From: Aquatica leii
Taxonomy: Eukaryota; Arthropoda; Insecta; Coleoptera; Lampyridae
Length of the DNA stretch: 64,000 nucleotides
Direction of reading: 5' to 3'
NCBI GenBank assembly: GCA_035610365.1
Contig: CM069438.1
Span: forward strand, 55,362,837-55,426,836
The position numbers were made by a program, and so were the translations under genes. Below the pieces are notes generated by a model. That model saw nothing but the letters and a program-made list of their open reading frames with translations. It was not told the DNA's origin and did not search any database. How positions within the stretch are numbered: position 1 is the first letter of the stretch; every line of letters begins with the position of its first letter. Of this stretch, positions 34,691 through 46,520 are shown one piece after another.

Positions 34691-35603
34691 CTTTTTTTTA
34701 ATTATGGGAGCAACTACAACCAATATAGACGTTCCACCGAAGTCTAGCTTAGTAATGTATTCAATAGTAAAATTAGTAAAATATAGAAGAACTTTATATT
34801 TAATCTTGGATTTTATATAGGCCAATACCACTTCCTTTGTTTCTAGCTCTAACATTAAGCACAAGAGAGTACCATGGAATATCTACTAAGCTATGTGTTA
34901 CGTGTATAAATTTTACTAACCTGTATATTCATTACACTCAAGTTAGAATTTTGTTTTCCACGCCCTCCAGTAAATTTTGTTTTTACTTTACTTCCTGTTT
35001 AGACGTTAAACCGTTCATTGCCTAAAATTGTGCTTGCAATGTCTAAATTAATTTTCTAACATCATCGGTTTGTGTTGAGGCTATGATATAAAACGACAAC
35101 GCGTTTTTACTTGTTTATTCATCACAGGGTAAGCTCTTACTATTACTTTTTAGAATTCTTTAGTAATTTCCATGTTAATCTGTTAGCACGACCAGACACG
35201 TGTTAGTCCACATGTGTTCGGTGTATTCTCCACCAATATTTGTATTATATTGTAGCGAATTTTATTATTCAAACTAATTTATTTAAACGACTAAAAATAT
35301 GTTTTACTTATACTAGAAATATGTACACTTTTAAATTAACCGAACTAATTAAATCTAATAATATTTAATAAAACAGTATAATTTATGTATAACGAACGCT
35401 ATCACATACACGAAGATAAGATAAAGTCCGCGGATAGCTTCACACACTTGTTTACACTAAAATCACGTACAAAATTATTCTCCGTATATTTATGTACGCA
35501 CACGCGCTAACGACTGATTTATTTAAACTTGAATAATCTTCTTAACACAGCTGTATTTGCATTACGACAATAACTGCCCTACGATTTGTTTCTTCGGTAT
35601 ATA

Positions 35604-36724
35604 CAAGGTGTCCCACGAGGTACTGTACATACTGAAATGGCATGTTCCTTAGGTCAATTTAAATAGAAAACGTTCTATAAGCATAGGTCCAATTCGCCAT
35701 AGTTACACAGATACAACCGTTCAAAGTTTATAAATGCTCACACATTTTTTGAAAATTATTATTATTATTGAAAACTGAAAATCGAACTACAAAACAAAAA
35801 GTTAGCATATGCTTCTCTCGTCAGACGTTCCTCAAAGAAAAAAGGTCCAAGAAGTTGATTGTCAATCATGCCACACCATAAGTTAACAGAAAATCTGCAC
35901 TGAAAGTTAGTTTCTGTTGTGCCATGTGGATTTTGATATGACCACAAATGAGAATTACGTGTTTTGTTTACTCCATCTCCAGTAAATTGCGCCTCGTCTC
36001 TAAATAAAATGAATGGAACTAATTGTGGATTTACCTGTAGCCAGTGGCAGAAATTCAACCGGGCAGCAAAATCTCCAGGTTCCAGATGCTGAACCTGTTG
36101 TATGTGATAGGGATACAAAAGCCCATCATGTAATGTTCGCCATACTGACATACGGGGGAGTCCCGTTCGAGAAGAAATTCTTCTAGTACTCAACCCTGGA
36201 CTCCGATCCCATCTGTAGAATGTTTTTCTGCTCATTCACATTTAACTGCACAGGACAGTTAGATCTTGTTGAAACTGATGGAAATGAACCATGAGTCCGT
36301 ACATGTTAAAACACAGAAGAAAAGGTTTGGTAATTTGGCACTCTCCTGTTGGGAAATCTTCGTTCATATTCCCTAACGGCAGATCTTGCATTTCCATCAC
36401 AAAATCCATAAATGCAAATAATATCAGCATATTCTTCGTTTGAAAAATGAGAAAGCATTTTGCATTTAAATTACACTTCATTTAATAAAATCGACTGTGA
36501 CATTAGTAGAAAAGAAAGCAATAAATGACATATTGTTCGGCTTTCGTTTCCCAATTGACTAAGAATAATTAATTTTCAAAAAATGTGTGATCAGTTATAA
36601 GCTTTGAACGCTTGTATCTGTGTAACTATGGCGAAATGGACCTATGTTTATAGGACGTTTTCTACTTAAATTGACCTCAGCAACATACAATTTCAGTATG
36701 TACAGTACCTCGTGGGACACCCTG
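35604..36724 (-). mobile_element. Tc1/mariner-type DNA transposon, internally deleted
   Basis: Terminal inverted repeats of roughly 150 bases: the left starts CAAGGTGTCCCACGAGGTAC, the right is its near-perfect reverse complement ending CGTGGGACACCCTG. TA flanks both ends. At 1121 bases it is too short for a complete transposase plus both repeats, because the 3-prime third of the gene is missing. It lies within the solo LTR at 34896-37680, so it inserted later. Confidence 0.88.
35765..36481 (-). pseudogene. Tc1/mariner-superfamily transposase, truncated
   Basis: The 156-codon open part reads LSTRRISSRTGLPRMSVWRT, then YPYHIQQVQHLEPGDFAARL, FILFRDEAQFTGDGVNKTRN and FSVNLWCGMIDNQLLGPFFF. This is a widespread insect transposase with the first catalytic Asp in F(R/T)DEAQF. 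An upstream frame (36242-36481) reads the N-terminal helix-turn-helix part out of frame, so one or more frameshifts separate them. The protein stops after LTREAYANFL, where intact relatives continue with the second Asp and the last acidic residue. It cannot be active. Confidence 0.87.
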
Positions 36725-37684
36725 TATGCACATTTTGAAAATCATTCTTGAGTGTTCCATATCTTTTGATATACGTTCTAGAAGATGGATAACAACTTCA
36801 AGAAGGCTCTTGAATTTGCGAATAACTTCTCGAACGTTTCAATATCGAACAAATGCCATAATGGAAATATAATTTGGAAAGCCTAATTTTAAATCTAAAA
36901 AAGACGCCTCGAAAAGGAAATTTTCTCCGATGTACTGTTCCTTACAAATAAATAGACTGCGACACCACCTTTAATTTAATGTGTGCAACAGCATTTGATA
37001 ACCAGTTTTTATTTCTAATTCCTTTTAGCATTAGTTACAGTTGTAGATTTTTGCTTTCGTGAGTTATTTTGCTGACACGATTTGTTCTGTTCATTAATAT
37101 TCCAGGTCGACACAACGAGGAAAACGTTTTCTTTAGACAAGTAATTAATGTAATGTAATTAAGTTTTATTTAATTGCATTTGTGTCATCGTTAAGGTCTC
37201 TCACATCTTTTTTTTTCAAATTTTAAATTATGTAATTGCATCAATTGTTTCAATACCATGTAGGTATTTTTATTAATTATTTTGTGTGCTATTAATCATA
37301 AAATACTTGTCATTATCAGTTTCTTTTTTTACTCTATATGCACTTTATGTGTAATTTAAGCCTATGTGCTGTGTATGTGTGTGTTACCGTTACATCCGGC
37401 GTTTATATAACCATCGTTGAATAAGTTACGATAAATTCTTGAACTCGGTGTTAATAATCGACGATATTAAATTAAAGTTGTTATACATATCTATCTTTTT
37501 TTTTCCGTTTAGGGCTACGGACCTGATTTTGTTGCAAGCTTGGACCTTCTGTTTTGATCAAAACAGGAGTTTTTTTAGTACGATCTGGCGCCCATTAAAT
37601 TCTACTTACTTGAACCTCCCTTATCTCCGATTAGTGCAAGTTGACCGAGCAGGGTTTGTAACGCCTATAAACTTGTAGAATATG

Positions 37685-38637
37685 GCGCTAGGATGCACGT
37701 AGCCAAGTATCAGAGATTCTTATAATACGTAGACAAGAGTTTACACAATCTCTTATGCTGTCATATTAGAAGGCAAACTTTACGTATCAAAATGAGAATG
37801 TGAACAGTGTTTTAATTCATTATAGGAGAAACATGATGCTACAACGTCATTTTTCGTCATTTTTAGCAGCAATAAAAACAAAGTTTGTTTTGTATAATTC
37901 AAGACTACATTCACGTTCAAAAAGTGCACGTATAGCACTTACTCATTCATCATTAAGTAAATAAACAAAAACCTACAAAAACTAACAAGAACCCGTGGGG
38001 AACTGTCCTTTTTAAGGACTCATCAGCACCAGAAAGTACTACCATACTAATAAAATGAACGTAGTTATTAAACGAACGGAAAATAGTGCGGCCAATGCAA
38101 ATTTTTGTGAATAAATTAATGTGGCAGTGTTTATGCATTCTAAAATTTTAAACAATTTATTACGATTAAGGATTATATATTGCGTTTTATTTAAAACAAG
38201 TTTTGAAATTGGTAACAAGGTTTTTACTAGATGGCGTTTGCCACAACACTCCCAATTGGTTTGCTTATGTTGTATTTGTGTTATTAATTTCGTGTTTTTA
38301 AGCATAATTTGTCAGTTTGAATAATAATTATCTTAAGTTATACTAAGTTAAATGTCCTTTAGGCTTAGAAACAACTGAATAAAAAAGCTCGCGTTATGCG
38401 TTTTCTAATTCAATACTAAAGACATAATTGTCTTTTGTAAGACTTTAAAATGCTACCACTGAAGTCAACGATAATTAAAACTTTACGTACAATTAAAAGT
38501 GATTTTAGCGTCGCTAAAGCTACAACTTCAAATTAAACTTTTAAACAGTAACTAATTTACTAATTAAATTTCGAAGTGTAAAATTTTCCAAATCTAAACT
38601 TTATTATTGCGTTTTGAAAGTTAATTCCGTTACTTAC
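37685..38637. other. Intronic AT-rich sequence next to the first exon seen
   Basis: No exon with splice sites or repeat was recognised. Overlapping short ORFs on both strands around 37953-38324 show no family pattern. Confidence 0.4.
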
Positions 38638-38889
38638 CGTAATCCTCTTCGTATATAATCGCGACTTTGGTCCAATTAAGGTAAGTCATTAAATCGCGAA
38701 ACGCCTTATTCATGAATTCCTGACTCGGATGCAAATTGATCGACAATTCTTTCGAGAACGGTTCAAAATCTATACGAGCTTCAATATGTGGGACGTCGAG
38801 TGCTTCGCAAATACTTTGAATATGCGCACCTAATACTGGATCCGATGGACCAAAAATTGCTTGAACACCAAATTCCATTTGACGACAAG
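38638..38889 (-). CDS. Kainate-type glutamate receptor, exon of the amino-terminal domain (first seen)
   Basis: This 252-base exon is the most 5-prime recognised. A TTTCAG acceptor precedes it and a GTAAGTAA donor follows. It starts with the last two bases of a codon and ends one base into the Gly codon of EEDYG. The protein has the receptor-family landmarks GVQAIFGPSDPVLG, then QSICEALDVPHIEARID, then LNWTKVAIIYEEDYG. That is the lobe-1 region of the kainate receptor amino-terminal domain, which steers subunit assembly. NWT is a possible N-glycosylation site, as expected for a secreted domain. The exon is fully open, with no sign of decay, unlike the transposon ORFs around it. Earlier exons must lie above 38889 or beyond the window. 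Confidence 0.93.
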
Positions 38890-40309
38890 CTGAAACGAAA
38901 AAGTGCGTTAATTTTATTTTGAGAAATCCGGAAGAAAACGCTTAGTTATTTAAATCGTTCCGTTCTCATAAAATCTGCATATCACAGAAATAAGAAAACG
39001 TGTTTCTCTTGCTATTTGTATAAAAAGTAAAAATCTAAAAGAAAGCTATAAAATAAAAATATAAAAGTAGAAAAGGCAAGGTTTAGCTTGGATAACGAGG
39101 GCAGACTGCCGTAAGCACCTGTGAACCGCCCCGGAAATTAGGGGTGAACCGGTAAAAGCGGTAACGTGGTTACGGTAATTCCTTAAGAGCACGTGTTGCA
39201 TTCAGCTCTTTGCCACTACATTAACTGATTACATTTTACTACTTTACAGTTAATAATTATGTTTTTTATTTACTTCCTCGGATTCGCTGTGTTTGCAATT
39301 AGGTGAGTGCTTTGAACGACGTTGAACGAAAATCGATTATTTTTTCGTGTTGGAAAATTTATTTTTTCGCATCTATATTACAATACCGCCTCCTTTATGT
39401 CACGATAGCACTTAATGCTTGTCTTCTCTTGCTCGAAAAAGGGTATATCAAAGATATATCAAGATTATTCGAAATTTGTGGATGAGATCGAATTTAGACT
39501 ATAAAGTTTTCTTAGCTTTTTACATTTATCGTTTTGGTTTTAGACCGTTATTAAAATTAACTTTGTAGGTAAATTACAAAAAAAATTAAAATAAAAAATT
39601 CATTTATTTTATTGATGTTCTAATGAGGTTTTTTTAGTGATCAGATTTCTTTCAGTTTACTTTAGAATGATTGATTTGTATAGTTATAATTTTGTTTTTG
39701 TATGCACGAATGGAAGTTCATTAAAACAAAATTTTTGTTTTAAAGTCAAATTTCTTAAGCGAGTTTTTTGTTACGAATAAGGAGAAATGTCACGTATGGG
39801 GAGATAACCAATAAGACACGTGCGCGAGAAAGGAAAGGGCAACGTATCAAGCAAAACTGAAAGAGTGGGGACGTTGGTTTGTCTGACCGACAGATTAACG
39901 TATGTATATCTCATTTTAGTTATTTTTTTACAGTTTATGAATTTTGCACTTTTTAACAATAAAATTAAAAAGCAATGTTTTTTGTGTTTGGGAAAAATCT
40001 ATGGGATAGAAAAACCTTTGTGTTAAAGTGTTTACCATACCGAGATTTATGAGCAAATAAACAATAACTGCATGCTAAGCATAAAGTCGAACAAAACTGG
40101 CCCAACTATCTACTTTCACATATCTTGTCGGATAGTTATACCAACAAAGAGAAAATATGCGGATATACAACAACCGAAAAAACGGCAGCATTTATCTATA
40201 TCTAACGCCATTGGTTCCCCTTTTCGGCACTTATGCTCTTGAGTATTTTATGGATTTGGTTTACGTATCTCCTGCACTATGTTTTTTGCTTCCCACTATA
40301 AGTTTTCTG
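38890..40309. other. Intron or upstream sequence; local GC-rich structured patch
   Basis: No further receptor exon could be found here. A patch at 39085-39190 is far richer in G and C than its surroundings and contains several short inverted repeats: CCCC/GGGG at 39129-39144 and GTAAC/GTTAC at 39161-39173. The remainder is unremarkable. Confidence 0.4.
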
Positions 40310-43265
40310 TACACTAAGTAGGGTTATGTTCCAAACGGGTTATGAAACCGACCTATCGTAGACGAGATTTTGTAAGACGTATTTCAATGCGTCTACAGCC
40401 CCCGCGTTTTTGGATTTCAGGGTTGGAGACCTTATGATACCATCTCACTTGAATGAACTGGCATAAGTGCTTTTGTTGTAGTTTTGTGAACTGTTTTAAG
40501 TGTTGTCCGTGGAAAGTGGGTAGGAATGGGACGTAGGTGGAATGGGACATCCGTGACTGCTACAATTCTCTGCATACTAGATGTTCTTGCAAGTGGCAAT
40601 AAGTGGCCCATAGTAGTGTGTTTTGCACACACTTATTTTGATTGTGGTGCTGCTACTTATAATGAAAAAATTTATTTGTGTTTTGTTTTACCATCAAAAA
40701 GTAAGTATTCATGCTCAACATAAAAACGTAATGTTGGCGTATATGTTCAGTTATTAGGTTTATGTATATTTTCATAGGTATGTTTGTTGTGCCTCCTGTG
40801 TATGCATGTAGGTTAGCAAACCAAAAATGCCGTTAATAAAATTGTAGGAAATTTAAACTTTTGAACGGTCTGTGCAGGAGGAATGGGACAATTTAAATGC
40901 AGTCCCATTCTACCTGCTAGTGTAATGTAAGTTTAAACAGAGGTTTAAACAAATAATTTTGTTTTTCAGTCGCCATATTGGGTAGAATTTGGGTGCGTAA
41001 AACCAACAGAGAACGAGTAACTGAAGATCAACTGAAAAATGCAATCAAAGAAGTTAGGAAGGGTAGTTCTATTAGATGTGTTGCAAATGCGTTTAACATC
41101 CCAAAATCATCATTAGCACGTCATGTAAGTGCGCCAAAACCATTGAACAATATTGCTGAATATATGTACAATCACAATGTCGCTGTTAAGCAAGTGTTCA
41201 GCAAGCAACAAGAAGAAATGGTTTGTGAATATTTAAAAACTGCATCCAAAATGCATTATGGTCTCAGCACAAAACAAGTTAAGAAAGTTACTTATCAATA
41301 TTCTGTCGCATTGAAACTTAAATTACCTCGTAAGTGGGAAAAAACAAAGAAGCTGGAAAGAAATGGTTATTAGGTTTTATGCGCAGAAATCCCGCCCTTT
41401 CTATTCGTGCTCCTGAAGCTACCAGCCTAAGCCGCTCTACTAGCTTCAACGAGAAGAAACAGGAGACTTTTTTTCTAACGTCAAGACATAATACTATTGT
41501 CATACGTTTAGGGCTGTTTTGATATGGAACTATGATGAAACGGCCTTAACAACAGTGCACAAGCCTCCTAAAATCATTGTCAAAAAGGGTGCTAAACAAA
41601 TTGGACAAGTGACTTTGGCAGAGCGTAGTCAGCTGATTACGCTATGTTGTTTTGTTAATGCTATGGGGAACACAGTTCTACCAACTTTGGTCTTTTCTAT
41701 GGTGAATTTTAAAGATTTCATGATTCACGGTGCGCCACCTGGAAGTCTCGGTTTGTCACACAAAAGTGGATGGATGACCTCAGACAATTTTTTAATGGCT
41801 CTTAGACATTTTATTAAACATGTGAAATGCAATCGAGATGAACCTGTGGTACTTTTTTTAGACAATCACGATAGCCATGTTAACGTCAATGTGATACAGG
41901 CAGCCAAAGATAATGGAGTATTGCTTATAACTTTTCCCCCTCATTGCAGCTACCGCCTTCAACCACTAGATGTTTCCGTTTATGAACCACTGAAGCCTCG
42001 ATACAATCAAACTTGTGATAACTGGATGGTTGCTAACCCCGGAAAGACTCTAACGATATATAATGAAGCTGAACTTGGTAGATCTGCCTTTAACAGTGCT
42101 TGTACAAAAGACGAAATTATAAAAGGGTTTCAGAAAACAGGCATATGGCCCTATAATCCCAGTGTATTTTCAAAAAACGATTTTTTGATGGCATATGTAA
42201 CAGATCGTCCGCTTGATGAAAATGAACAAGAAAATGCCAATACTTCTGTACATAAAAAGAATGGCACTATCAGTTACACTTCAAATGATTGTCAGTTTTA
42301 CCAAATAAATTTACCAAGCACTTCGGCCTCAACTTGTTCAGAGGTGAGTAAATGTAAGTACACGACTTTCAAAACTTCATCAAACCGTTGTTCTTTTTCT
42401 TTAGCAGGTGTTAACACCAGAACATATCATGCCTTATCCGAAGGCTCCTTTTCGTAAATTTAAACAATGCCGAAAGCGTGGAAAACCCCGAATATTAACT
42501 GATACGTCGGAGAAGGACGAGATAGAAGAGCTCCACAACAACAAGAAAAGCAAGCAAGAGTTGCAGAAGATTGAACAATGCAAAAAAGGTGTATATATTC
42601 TAGTAATATTATCCTTAATAGCAATAACCGAAAAAAAGCACGTTTACAGAAGATTCAGATAATTCAAGTGAGAGTGTGCCAGATTTGCGTGATTCCTCTG
42701 GCGATGAAAACTTAAATTTTGACTAAGAAGATGACTTTTATTTTTTCATCAATAAGCTTTCTTAGAAAAAAGGGAACTTCATCAAAGTTTGTATTTCCTA
42801 CCGAAGAAGGTAGCAGTACAATTCCAAAAAATGACGTTGTCTTGAAGCTACCATCCCCACAATGTTTTGGGGGAACACAAAGGACTTCGTCCATTTTTTA
42901 TTTTGAAGTCAATTTTGATTTGTTTAAGAATGTACGTTGACTTCAACATTTGTTATACCTACCTAATATATTGGCTTACATCGATTATGCCATTTTTATT
43001 TTCTATTGCATTTCTAATCACCTGTCCCATTCCCCCTGCCATGTGTCCCATTCCAACTACCTATCATTAGGTTTGGGACATTTGTCCAAAAATTTTCTTT
43101 TTTTTTTAATATTTAAGAACAGAAATCAATGATTTTGAATAGGTAGACATCTATTAAATACTTCAAACAGTAGTGTCCTAAAATTTCAGATTATACCAAG
43201 TAGAGAGAACGGTGTAATAGTCATTCAAACGCAAAACGTCCTAAACCTACCCACTCTCCCCTACC
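40310..43265 (+). mobile_element. Pogo-like DNA transposon, approximate limits
   Basis: The transposase gene (40975-42724) is bracketed by non-coding flanks with repeated AATGGGAC boxes: plus at 40526, 40539 and 40883; inverted near 40908, 43024 and 43047. GTGGAATGGGACAT on the left mirrors ATGTGTCCCATTCC on the right, consistent with subterminal inverted repeats. Exact ends and a TA duplication could not be fixed. Confidence 0.65.
40975..42724 (+). pseudogene. Pogo-like (Tc1/mariner superfamily) transposase
   Basis: Frames join into a CENP-B/jerky-type transposase. The start has VRKTNRERVTEDQLKNAIKE with IRCVANAFNIPKSSLARHV (Psq-type helix-turn-helix). RKWEKTKK leads, after a one-base shift in a run of A, into GKKWLLGFMRRNPALSIRAP. 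Then WNYDETALTTVHKPPKIIVK contains the first catalytic Asp and VVLFLDNHDSHVNVNVIQAA the second; HCSYRLQPLDVSVYEPLK follows. After SE, a 64-base intron (42344-42407, GTGAGT to GCAG) joins to VLTPEHIMPYPKAPFRKF and RILTDTSEKDEIEE. No initiator ATG is present at the expected place (ATA). A frameshift and part-deletion lies near 41500. Not functional. Confidence 0.88.
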
Positions 43266-43389
43266 TATGTTTCGGATTTCTAAAATAGGATAAGAATAAC
43301 AACAACGCGGTAGACTTTCAGTTTTGTTTTAAAAGATAAATTGTAGTAGTAAGAACATTCTATAAGTTTTCCTTTGGAGAATATTTCCT

Positions 43390-44640
43390 TATAATGGTCT
43401 TTATGATTTGACATGATAAGATTTTAGTTTTGTTAATAATTAATTGCAGCCCAAGATTGTTGAAAAATGTCTAAGATTGTCTGGAAATTTTCAGGGGATA
43501 ATAATGCGTAGTCGTCTGCATACTGCAGATCTGTTATAAACATTATCTGTGTTTCCGTTTGGTAGAGTTCTGTAAATTTTTTGTTATATAGAGCTCAGTT
43601 CCCATGCAGATTCTTGCAAATTTTTAAGAATTTGGTATACCAAGACGTTTCTCTGTTTACGGAATCAAAGATCTATAAAAACTGCATACATTGGCGTTTG
43701 GTGTTCTCGAGCCTTCTCTTGAACTTGGCAGAGAGAGAAAATTATATCAATTGTTCCGCGGTTTGGCTTGAACTCGTTTTGAGCATCCGGTAGAAATCCT
43801 TCTACTACCGGGGTTAGTCTATTTGCCATTTTCGGGTTAAGAAGAAAAGTTTTCCTGTAATTTCCGCAGTATGAGGCGTTTCTTTTACGCTGAAATATAT
43901 TTATTATGGTGGCATCTTAAAAGACTTGTGTTACCGTGGCACTGCCATATAAGTATGAAACAGTTCTTGAGGATCAAAGCATTTTTATCAAACGTTTTAG
44001 AAATTTCGACTAGAATTTCATGACCTCCAGCTGCCTTGTAATCTTTTTTGACTAACCGCTTTCTAGAGAACTTCTAGTGATAATCAATTATCTAGTTCAT
44101 TAAATGAGCTATAATGTATTTTGGAATTGATTAACTCTTCGGACACTTCTGTTTTTGTGTTAAAGATGCTGTGATAATACTCACTTTATCTTTTTAGTAG
44201 ATTGCCGTGTTTGTTCTGTATGGTACACAGATTCTTTTGTCTTGGTCCAAAAACCGCTTTAATTTGCTGTAGTTACAGTAATCATGCGCTACTTTTGTTC
44301 ATCAGTTGTCTGAGATATTGTTGCATCTGCTTGTTTATGTCATCAAAAAGAAATTGAATAACAGCTTGGACCTTTTATCTAAGAAGATTTTGTATGCGTT
44401 TCTTCTCGTTAGCTGTGCTTAAGATTACTTTAGCGATGTCAACAATATCTCGGAAGTGCACTCAGTACAATTTAGAGTCCCGCAACTCGTCTAGAGGAGC
44501 CGCCAGATTTATATCAACCGTGACCTAAAACTGGGTCAGAGACACCGGTTTCTTGAGCATATCTAGATTGAGCCGGGTGAGTAATTTTCCTGTCGCTTTT
44601 ATAGATTTTGGGTGTCAGTTGTATCTTTGAGATACCAAGC
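43390..44640 (-). pseudogene. LINE reverse-transcriptase remnant
   Basis: Minus-strand frames include YYHSIFNTKTEVSEELINSK, YKAAGGHEILVEISK (degenerate KAAGPDGI motif), MYAVFIDL with VNRE and the active site ITDLQYADDYALLSPENFQT. The LQYADD context is typical of a common insect LINE group related to CR1/L2. Stops occur every 20-40 codons. It is upstream of the Penelope-like fragment and on the opposite strand. Confidence 0.75.
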
Positions 44641-44839
44641 CAGTGGTCCGTTTAATATTCTACATCGACCCTAATTTTTGTTATTCTTACTTCTTTGCCA
44701 TCTTTATTTTGTACTATTATACAGTTTATTAGGTGCCATTGCTTAGATCTCGGATAACGTCATTTGCCTTTGCATTTATCTTTTTGTGGGAATAATGTGT
44801 TTGTAATTACCAAATTTTCAGTGTTTATAGACTTTCATT

Positions 44840-45145
44840 TTTTCTTTTCTTCTATACATAAAACTATTACAGAAAAGATAAGCAAAGTTTTAAGAAAATA
44901 CAACATTAAGACCATTTTCAGCACTGTAAAGAAGATAAATCAAATTTTTCCGAATTCAAAAACCAAGATAAGTTTGAAATCACAAGGGGTCTACAAAATT
45001 ATCTGCAAAGATTGTGAAGCCTGCTACGTGGGTCAAACCAACAAAAAGGTTAATATAAGACGCGAAGAACACCTCAACGCCGTAATAAAACAAGAATCAA
45101 CATCATCATTGGTAGAGCATGTGAGAAAAGCTTCTCATGAAATCA
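44840..45145 (+). pseudogene. Penelope-like element, GIY-YIG endonuclease part
   Basis: KISKVLRKYNIKTIFSTVKK leads into QGVYKIICKDCEACYVGQTN and then VNIRREEHLNAVIKQESTSS with LVEHVRKASHEI. This is the connector and GIY-YIG nuclease of Penelope-like retroelements: G-V-Y as the GIY motif, Y-V-G as YIG, then the Arg of the active site. The frame is open but is cut at HEI by a solo LTR. It resumes at 46353. The reverse transcriptase that should precede it was not found. Confidence 0.85.
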
Positions 45146-46352
45146 TGTTACGTGCCAAATTTTTATCACGTAATACCCTGTATATTGAATTAAAATTAGA
45201 TTCCGGTTTTGACGCCCTCTGCCGATCTTTTCTTGTGACTGTCATTTTACGAAGAAGTCGTTAAACTGGTAATTGCATAAAATGCACTGTTTCGCTTAAA
45301 GGAAGTTTTCGAATATCATCCTCTTCAATGGAAATCAAATTATAACTTCATTATGTTTTTTTCAAAATAATTTATTCGTCACAGGGTAAGATATTTACAT
45401 CCGTTTTGTTAGAATTCCTTTGTAATTTCTTCTTGATTTGATAGCCGTTCCGCCACGGGTTGGCCACATGTTTCTATTCAATAAAGAATAATGAGGGATC
45501 AATATCGATAAATACCTTCATGGGACAAGTATTACTCTATATATAAGGCCTATGTTTAAAACTAAAAAAAACGAAGACAAGAACTTTTCTTCGAGATCCT
45601 ACTTATTCGGCAAACACCTGCGAAACCAACTTTTATTGAATGTGTACCACAGCATTCGACAATCGGGTTATGTTATGTGTTCTTTCTTTTAGCAGTAATT
45701 AACAATTTTGTAGATCTTGATTTCGTGAGTCATTGTGTTGACACGATTTGCTACTCAAATTTATTCTACGCTCACTTACCGGGGAAAATGTTTTCTTCGA
45801 TCAAGTAGGTACTAGATTATGGGTAAGTTTATTTAATTATTTTATCGTTGTCAGAAAAGTCACTCACGGAACTTTGGCTAATGTTAATATCCGTAATTAC
45901 GATCATTGTTTTAATACCATTAAGGTAGTTTCATTAATTATTTTGTGTGTATCGCATGCTGTGTACAAACAATATTTACTAAGAAATTTTCTTCTCCGTT
46001 TGCTTCGACTTAACCTATGTATTGTGTGTTGCCGATACTGCTGGCATTTATGCATTGAGAATTAGATATACTTTTGTTAATCATTTACGTTACTAAATTA
46101 AAGTTTTTATACCTGTTAATCTTTTTTTTATGGTAACATACTTTTCTCTTTTATTGTGGTTACTCGAACATCAGAGTAACAAGGATTACGAACCTAAAAA
46201 TTCGTTATAAGCTTGGACCGTCTGTCTTGATCGAGACAGAAGTGTTAATTATAAATGATCTGGCGCCCTTACTTATTATTCTCTTGAACCTCCCCTATTT
46301 CCGACTGTCTGAGTTGGCCGTGCGAGGTTCATAAGACCAAAAGCTTGTAACA
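45146..46352 (+). mobile_element. Solo LTR, 1207 bases, target duplication ATCA
   Basis: Starts TGTTACGTG and ends CTTGTAACA, so the ends are the inverted TGTTAC/GTAACA. ATCA flanks both sides (45142-45145 and 46353-46356). Removing it restores the Penelope-like reading frame HEI-NFDETK. It closely matches 47971-49174 along its length. It carries the donor-like CACAGGGTAAGA at 45379. No internal retroviral sequence remains, as expected after LTR-LTR recombination. Confidence 0.92.
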
Positions 46353-46520
46353 ATCAACTTCGACGAAACAAAAGTCATTGCAAATGATGAACACAAAATA
46401 AAAAGGATAATCAGAGAAGCTATTGAGATTTAAAAATTGCTAAATATTCTCAACACTAGAGATGATACACAAAGACAACCAACAGCATGGAAACCAGTAC
46501 TCACCACTATAAGAACAAGA
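46353..46520 (+). pseudogene. Penelope-like element, C-terminal tail
   Basis: NFDETKVIANDEHKIKRIIR with EAIEI, and then TAWKPVL, form the conserved tail after the GIY-YIG domain in Penelope-like elements (usual pattern: R-I-REAIEI, N-x-N-R-DD, W-x-P). One stop follows EAIEI. This tail is the continuation of 44840-45145. Confidence 0.8.

Larger units (their letters stand above)
34896..37680 (+). mobile_element. Solo LTR (third, diverged copy) with internal insertion
   Basis: Begins TGTTACGTG, ends CTTGTAGAA (GTAACA in the other copies) and is flanked by TATG on both sides (34892-34895 and 37681-37684). It shares CATCACAGGGTAAG, TTTCGTGAGTTATTTTGCTG, GGAAAACGTTTTCTTT and ACGATCTGGCGCCC with the solo LTRs at 45146 and 47971. 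Length is 2785 bases, of which about 1.1 kb is the mariner-type insertion. The remaining 1.66 kb is longer than the 1.2 kb of the others. A TATA-like ATGATATAAAACG lies at 35083, about 43 bases before the donor-like GGGTAAG. Confidence 0.8.
11966..38889 (-). other. Kainate-type ionotropic glutamate receptor gene, span of the five exons seen
   Basis: Five minus-strand exons join in one frame over 26.9 kb and give about 268 residues of the amino-terminal (LIVBP-like) domain of a kainate-type glutamate receptor, a synaptic ligand-gated cation channel subunit. Exon phases fit at every junction: 1 between the first two, 0 at the other three. Introns, in gene order, are 13.3 kb, 53 bases, 12.7 kb and 49 bases. 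The signal peptide, the start of the domain, and the ligand-binding and transmembrane parts are not in the exons I could find. The two giant introns carry the LINE copies, LTR fragments and a deleted mariner-type element. Family assignment rests on the protein pattern; which paralogue it is cannot be decided. Confidence 0.9.
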
